Assembly (NCBI GenBank): GCA_023376005.1
Contig: CM042160.1
Location: 79,062,809-79,126,808, forward strand
Source of the DNA: Doryteuthis pealeii
Taxonomy: Eukaryota; Mollusca; Cephalopoda; Myopsida; Loliginidae
Reading direction: 5' to 3'
DNA length: 64,000 bases
Shown here: positions 60,581-64,000 of the stretch, piece after piece
How the letters are laid out: each line of letters starts with the position of its first letter
Numbering within the stretch: position 1 is the stretch's first letter
The notes under the pieces: generated by a model
Told to the model about the DNA's origin: nothing
Databases searched by the model: none
Seen by the model: only the letters and a program-made list of their open reading frames with translations
Made by a program: the position numbers and the translations under genes

Positions 60581-61545
60581 GATGAAATGTGGAGAGAGTG
60601 AGGAAGATAAGAGGGAGGAAGGAAGGGAGGAAGAAATGGAGGAAAGGGAGGAAGGATTAAGATCAAGAAATGGTAGAGAAGAATGAAGATTTTTTTTTAA
60701 ACTAAAAGTAACAAAAAAAGAAAGAGACCAAGAAAAGAGTGTAAAAAAAAAAATCAGAAATAATAAGAGATAGAAAAAAGAAACAAAAAGAAGGAAGGGG
60801 GAAGGAAAGCTAAAGAATGTGAGCAAGAAATACGAAAAACAATATAAAAGAAAGAAAGAAAGAAAGAAACGGAAAGAGGAAAAAGAAACTGAAAAAAGAG
60901 AAAAAAGAAAGAACGAAAGGGAAAAGTGAAAGAAAGAAAGAAAGAAAATGGAATTAGATCCGAAAACAATAAAGAAAAAACAACAACCAAAAATAAACGC
61001 AAACGAAAGAAAAGCCAAGAGAAAAAAAGAAACAAACAAAGGGAGAAACGGAAAAAAAGAGAAAGAAAGAAACAGCAAAAACAAAGAGACAAGGAAGAAA
61101 GGAAAAGAAAAAAAATGTGAACAAGAAAAACAGAAAGAAAGAGAGTAAGAAAGGATAAAAGTAGAAAAAAAGAAGAGAAAGAAAAAAAAGGAAAAAGAAG
61201 GAAGGAGGAAAAGAAAGCAAAAGAATGTGAACAAGAAATATGAAAAACAAAAGAAAGAAAGAAAGAAGGAAAAAAGAAGGAAAGGAAGAAGAAGAAAGAA
61301 AGAAAAAAAAGAAAGAAAGAAAAAGAAAAAGAAAAATAATTAAAATAAAGAAAGACTAAAGAAAAAATAAACAAAAAAATCAACCAAACAAAAATCAGAA
61401 AAAAATAAAAGAAACACAGAATATATAAATGATGAAAGAAAAAAATCTAAAAAAATCTAAAAAGTTACAGAAAAAAAAAAGATTAAAAAAAACAACACCA
61501 AAAAATAGACCGAATGATGGAAACAAAAGCCAGAAAAATGTCGAT
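60581..61545. repeat. Purine-rich (GAAA)n tract, nearly 1 kb
   Basis: Almost only A and G on the plus strand. A segment with GGAAAGCTAAAGAATGTGAG and AAGAAATACGAAAAAC near 60,805 recurs near 61,213 (AAAGCAAAAGAATGTGAAC, AAGAAATATGAAAAAC), and a shorter AATGTGAACAAG lies near 61,115. A higher-order repeat of 300-400 bp is therefore visible. Phe/Ser/Leu frames of 209-224 codons on the minus strand are artefacts. Confidence 0.88.
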
Positions 61546-61985
61546 TTGGAGCTGACGGTAAAAGTGTCTCTTGAAAAATAAAAACCCGAACGTTTTTGCA
61601 CAAGGCTCGCTTATTTTGGAGTGTGACAGTCAAATTTCTAATCCTACACCTAGCGTTTTTTTATGGTTTTGTGTGTGTTTTTCCAGGCTGGAGGCCGACC
61701 GTTTATGTTGAAAGAAAAAATAACGCCCTCTACCGGCAGTTCTTTATTATTCATAGACTCTTAAAGGAAAAAAAAACGTACATCTACTCATACTATCAAA
61801 TAGAAATATCAAAAGACATTTACATATACAACCAGAAAGTTATTCACAAGCTCTCCTCGCTGAACCCATTCCACTAGGTTTCTTTGTTGTGTGTCATATT
61901 TACTTACTGTATTGTAAATAAGCATTTTAAATACGATAAAATCACTCCGAAACATTTACTCACTAGAGGGGGGGTATTTTTTAAA
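61546..61985. other. Unclassified sequence
   Basis: A 93-codon plus frame (61,596-61,877; contains FPGWRPTVYVERKNNALYRQ) is not low-complexity but matches nothing I know. A diverged retroelement piece is possible. Confidence 0.3.
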
Positions 61986-61989
61986 GTTA

Positions 61990-62112
61990 GTCATGCAGAT
62001 CCTTTATTACTGAATCACGAGTTGGATCCTCGATGAATGTCCCATAAAAATCCCCACGTAAAAAAAAGACCTTGTGTTAATCTGGTCTGGTGGTAGCGAA
62101 TATGTATATATA
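61990..62112 (+). mobile_element. Family C SINE, diverged
   Basis: GCAGATCCTTTATTACTGAA, CACGAGTTGGATCCTCGATG, ACCTTGTGTTAATCTGGTC and GTGGTAGCGAATATGTATAT follow the C-family order. Confidence 0.6.
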
Positions 62113-62520
62113 TATATTTACTTTATCATTAATTGTTTTATTTTCGTAGCTTCCTCCGGACATACATACATACTAATTCCGCTTTATATATGTCCTAGAA
62201 ATGGCTACCCAGTATCGCATGGATAGAGGGTGGCGGAAGAATCCTATTGCATTGTTGTTTACTTTTGAGATTTACAAATTCAGGACATTTAAAAGTAGAA
62301 TTTCAATGCTATTTCTATATATATTTTGATTTTTAATTATCTTCGTATATAAATCAAATATTCATCGTTTTTGCACAAAAAGCAAGAACTGGTGATATTT
62401 ACTGTGTATATATATTTACTTTGTCGTTAATTGTTTTATTTTTGTAATTTCATTCGGACATACATGTACACAAACATACATAAACACTAACTGGCCTTTA
62501 TATATGTATAGATAGGTGTT
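62100..62520. repeat. Imperfect direct repeat, ~110-bp units about 300 bp apart
   Basis: ATATTTACTTTATCATTAAT, TGTTTTATTTTCGTAGCTTC, GGACATACATACATAC and TTTATATATGT at 62,112-62,200 recur at 62,412-62,510 with substitutions. Confidence 0.65.
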
Positions 62521-63069
62521 CGAAGAGTAATAATGTTTTAACAGAGGGAATATGAAAACAAATGTTTGTTAAATTTACTAGATTAAAAGCCGCCGTACTG
62601 ATTAGCAATTAAGCTAGCTGGCGTGGAAGACTCTTGATTTGACCATCAGCTTCATACATTGAGCACATTAAATTCTATTAAACTTGAACAATATTTTTCA
62701 AACAATAATTTTCATCAAAAATGTTATAATTTGTCTATTCGGAACTTATTGCAAAGCTGCACGGTAAACATTTTTGGTTTTGCGATTCGCAGTTAGTATA
62801 AATAGTTTGTTTTCATTTCCAACCCTTGAACAACCAGCATAGAGCTGGCCGTGAGAAAAGCAGGGTTCCATCAGGGTTCAAGATGTATTTAAGTACTGCA
62901 TTACTATTTAATCTTACCTTATGATTTAGGTTGACCGGAAAAAACCTACATCAACCAGTTCTGTGCGGATTCTGGATGCTGCAGAAAAGACCTCACCGGG
63001 GTGATGACCGATAGGGACGTTTTGGCGGGAGAGTGTTATGAATATGCGTGCTGTCAGAACGAACTGCTG

Positions 63070-63070
<1 letters not shown>
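62521..63070. other. Unclassified sequence
   Basis: GGTGATGACCGATAGGGACG at 62,999 is the reverse of sequence at 37.90 kb and continues into GGATTCTGGATGCTGCAGAA, suggesting a shared unclassified repeat. No gene. Confidence 0.45.

Positions 63071-63135
<65 letters not shown>
63071..63135. repeat. (AT)n microsatellite with GTGTG break
   Basis: TA arrays to 63,111 and 63,117-63,136, running into a hammerhead. Confidence 0.9.
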
Positions 63136-63136
<1 letters not shown>

Positions 63137-63162
63137 GTACATTTCGACCTATTAGGTCTCAT

Positions 63163-63170
<8 letters not shown>
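63130..63170 (-). ncRNA. Hammerhead motif, stem II covariant with the 371-bp repeat
   Basis: The minus strand has CTGATGA, stem II GACC-TAATA-GGTC, GAAA, TGTACA, TA. Compared with GGCC / GGCC at 16 kb, one base pair is changed on both sides (G-C to A-U), a compensatory change supporting a selected helix. Stem I is lost because (AT)n replaces one strand. Confidence 0.65.

Positions 63171-63171
<1 letters not shown>

Positions 63172-63223
<52 letters not shown>
63172..63223. repeat. (TA)n microsatellite
   Basis: About 50 bp of TA. Confidence 0.92.
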
Positions 63224-63224
<1 letters not shown>

Positions 63225-63228
<4 letters not shown>

Positions 63229-63430
63229 ATAATATGAGTGCTATATTTTTAAGTATACAGTGCTCAATATTATTGATAGAGCATTTATATTTGAATTAAA
63301 GTATCGTGAACATGGAGTCAACACCTGGTCACAGACAGTTTCTCCCCTATGCAATCTTGATATCTTGGTCCGAAGATCGCATAAGGGAGAAACTGTCAGT
63401 AACCAGGTGTTGACTCTATGTCCACGCTAG
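63225..63430. repeat. Hammerhead-bearing repeat, inverted pair
   Basis: The left half (ATATGAGTGCTATATTTTT, AGAGCATTTATATTTGAAT, GAGTCAACACCTGGTCAC) resembles 3,630-3,770. It meets an inverted copy of its hammerhead end at about 63,355. The minus-strand hammerhead here has decayed (ATCAAGA core). Confidence 0.7.
63364..63407 (+). ncRNA. Hammerhead motif, one core substitution
   Basis: Stem I CTTGGT / ACCAGG (6 bp, one G-U), core CCGAAGA (expected CTGAAGA), stem II TCGC / GGGA with one mismatch, GAAA, a perfect stem III CTG-T-CAG, and TA at the cut. The U-to-C core change probably inactivates it. Sister of the intact 3.73-kb motif. Confidence 0.6.
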
Positions 63431-63435
63431 CTAAA

Positions 63436-63440
63436 CTCTC

Positions 63441-63512
<72 letters not shown>

Positions 63513-63528
63513 TATTATTATTATTATG
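63436..63528. repeat. (CT)n-(AT)n-(ATT)n compound microsatellite
   Basis: Three arrays in series. Confidence 0.92.
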
Positions 63529-63623
63529 TGTATGGTTGGCACTAGTATACTAGAAAAAGTAATAGTAATCCAACGTACAGTGTTATTAGAAGAGTGCTCA
63601 ATATCTGTGATAGAGCGTTGATG

Positions 63624-63742
63624 GTTGAATGAAGTGACAAATAAAAGTTTTAGCTTTTATTCATTTATTTGAAAATATCGTAATATCGTTCCCAAATAAA
63701 TGAATAAAAGCTAAAACTTTTATTTGTGTCACTTCATTCAAC
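63624..63742. repeat. Long hairpin, arms about 48 bp
   Basis: 63,624-63,670 (GTTGAATGAAGTGAC, AAATAAAAGTTTTAGC) is matched in reverse by 63,693-63,742, with a 22-nt loop containing ATATCGTAATATCGTT. One 1-2-bp indel is visible (GTGTCACTTC versus GAAGTGACAA). Confidence 0.88.

Positions 63743-63791
<49 letters not shown>
63743..63791. repeat. (AT)n-(GT)n microsatellite
   Basis: TA then GT, about 46 bp. Confidence 0.92.
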
Positions 63792-63793
<2 letters not shown>

Positions 63794-64000
63794 TACGTCT
63801 TTTTAAAAAATATTTGTACCAAATAGGCCCGTATAAAAAACCATTAAGAAACAACTAAACAACAAATGCAAATATGACCTGGTAGTACCTGTTAGGGTAC
63901 CATCTTTAGGAAACGAGAAAAGTCTAATGGAGTTAGATTTGGTAAATGTGAAGGAACCTTCAATTGCACAATTGTCCACAAGTCTAGACAGTAATCCAGA
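63792..64000 (+). repeat. Family K fragment and family E scrap
   Basis: AAATAGGCCCGTATAAAAAA and AACAACAAATGCAAATATGA match 34.2 kb. CTGGTAGTACCTGTTAGGGT at 63,879 is from family E. The last 100 bp show nothing. Confidence 0.5.

Noticed and set aside
60560..61383. Minus-strand Phe/Ser/Leu-rich frames of 209-224 codons that look like membrane proteins
   Set aside because: The hydrophobicity comes from TTTC repeats complementary to the GAAA tract. Frames on both strands stay open for the same reason.

Overview
The window looks like intergenic or intronic DNA from a large, repeat-rich invertebrate genome. I infer a mollusc, most likely a cephalopod of octopus type. The basis is AT-rich sequence with several tRNA-derived SINE families, very many (AT)n, (GT)n, (CT)n and (GATA)n arrays, (AACC)-tailed retroposons, piggyBac-like and mariner-like remnants, and numerous hammerhead-ribozyme motifs beside microsatellites. 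The species call rests on general knowledge of such genomes. I ran no search.

No intact protein-coding gene can be supported. Long open frames are translations of simple repeats: a poly(C) tract of about 870 bp at 28 kb, (CT)n at 29 kb, (GATA)n at 45 kb and GAAA-rich tracts at 0.3, 39, 41 and 61 kb. Traces of coding DNA are a histone H1 3' fragment with a well-formed histone 3' stem-loop (59.3 kb, minus), two decayed mariner/Tc1-type transposases (9.0-9.35 kb; 56.2-56.5 kb inside a 590-bp TIR-bounded element), a zinc-knuckle-like LINE 3' end (49.5 kb), and a 42-codon acidic open frame followed by AATAAA that might be a terminal exon (41.9 kb, minus).

Interspersed repeats fall into families that I name A to L for this window. 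A: tRNA-derived SINE of about 270-290 bp, in about 13 pieces. B: a second tRNA-derived SINE of about 250 bp, in 9 pieces. C and D: short tRNA-derived SINEs that often occur as dimers or tandem arrays. E: a roughly 500-bp retroposon with an (AACC)n tail, in about 14 pieces. G, I, J, K and L: unclassified dispersed repeats. There are three TTAA-flanked piggyBac-like MITEs, one MITE with 30-bp TIRs, one hAT-like terminus, tandem 5S-rRNA-derived repeats (42.6-43.3 kb) and a satellite of roughly 100-125 bp units (48.5-50.1 kb).

The most notable signal is a set of hammerhead ribozymes (HHRs): CUGANGA core, stem II, GAAA, a very short stem III, then UH followed by a strand that pairs back as stem I. 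I find about ten with an intact or near-intact core, including near-perfect ones at 33,260, 35,657, 16,315 and 16,701, plus about ten relics. One type sits once per unit in a head-to-tail array with a 371-bp period at 15.84-16.9 kb that ends in an inverted copy. This is the layout expected of metazoan retrozymes or Penelope-like terminal repeats. Another HHR lies about 30 nt downstream of a tRNA-like pol III box A/box B pair. Most HHRs adjoin microsatellites.

Non-repetitive, more CpG-rich islands at 13.8-14.25, 36.2-36.5, 50.5-50.8 and 55.0-55.6 kb are the best candidates for host regulatory sequence.
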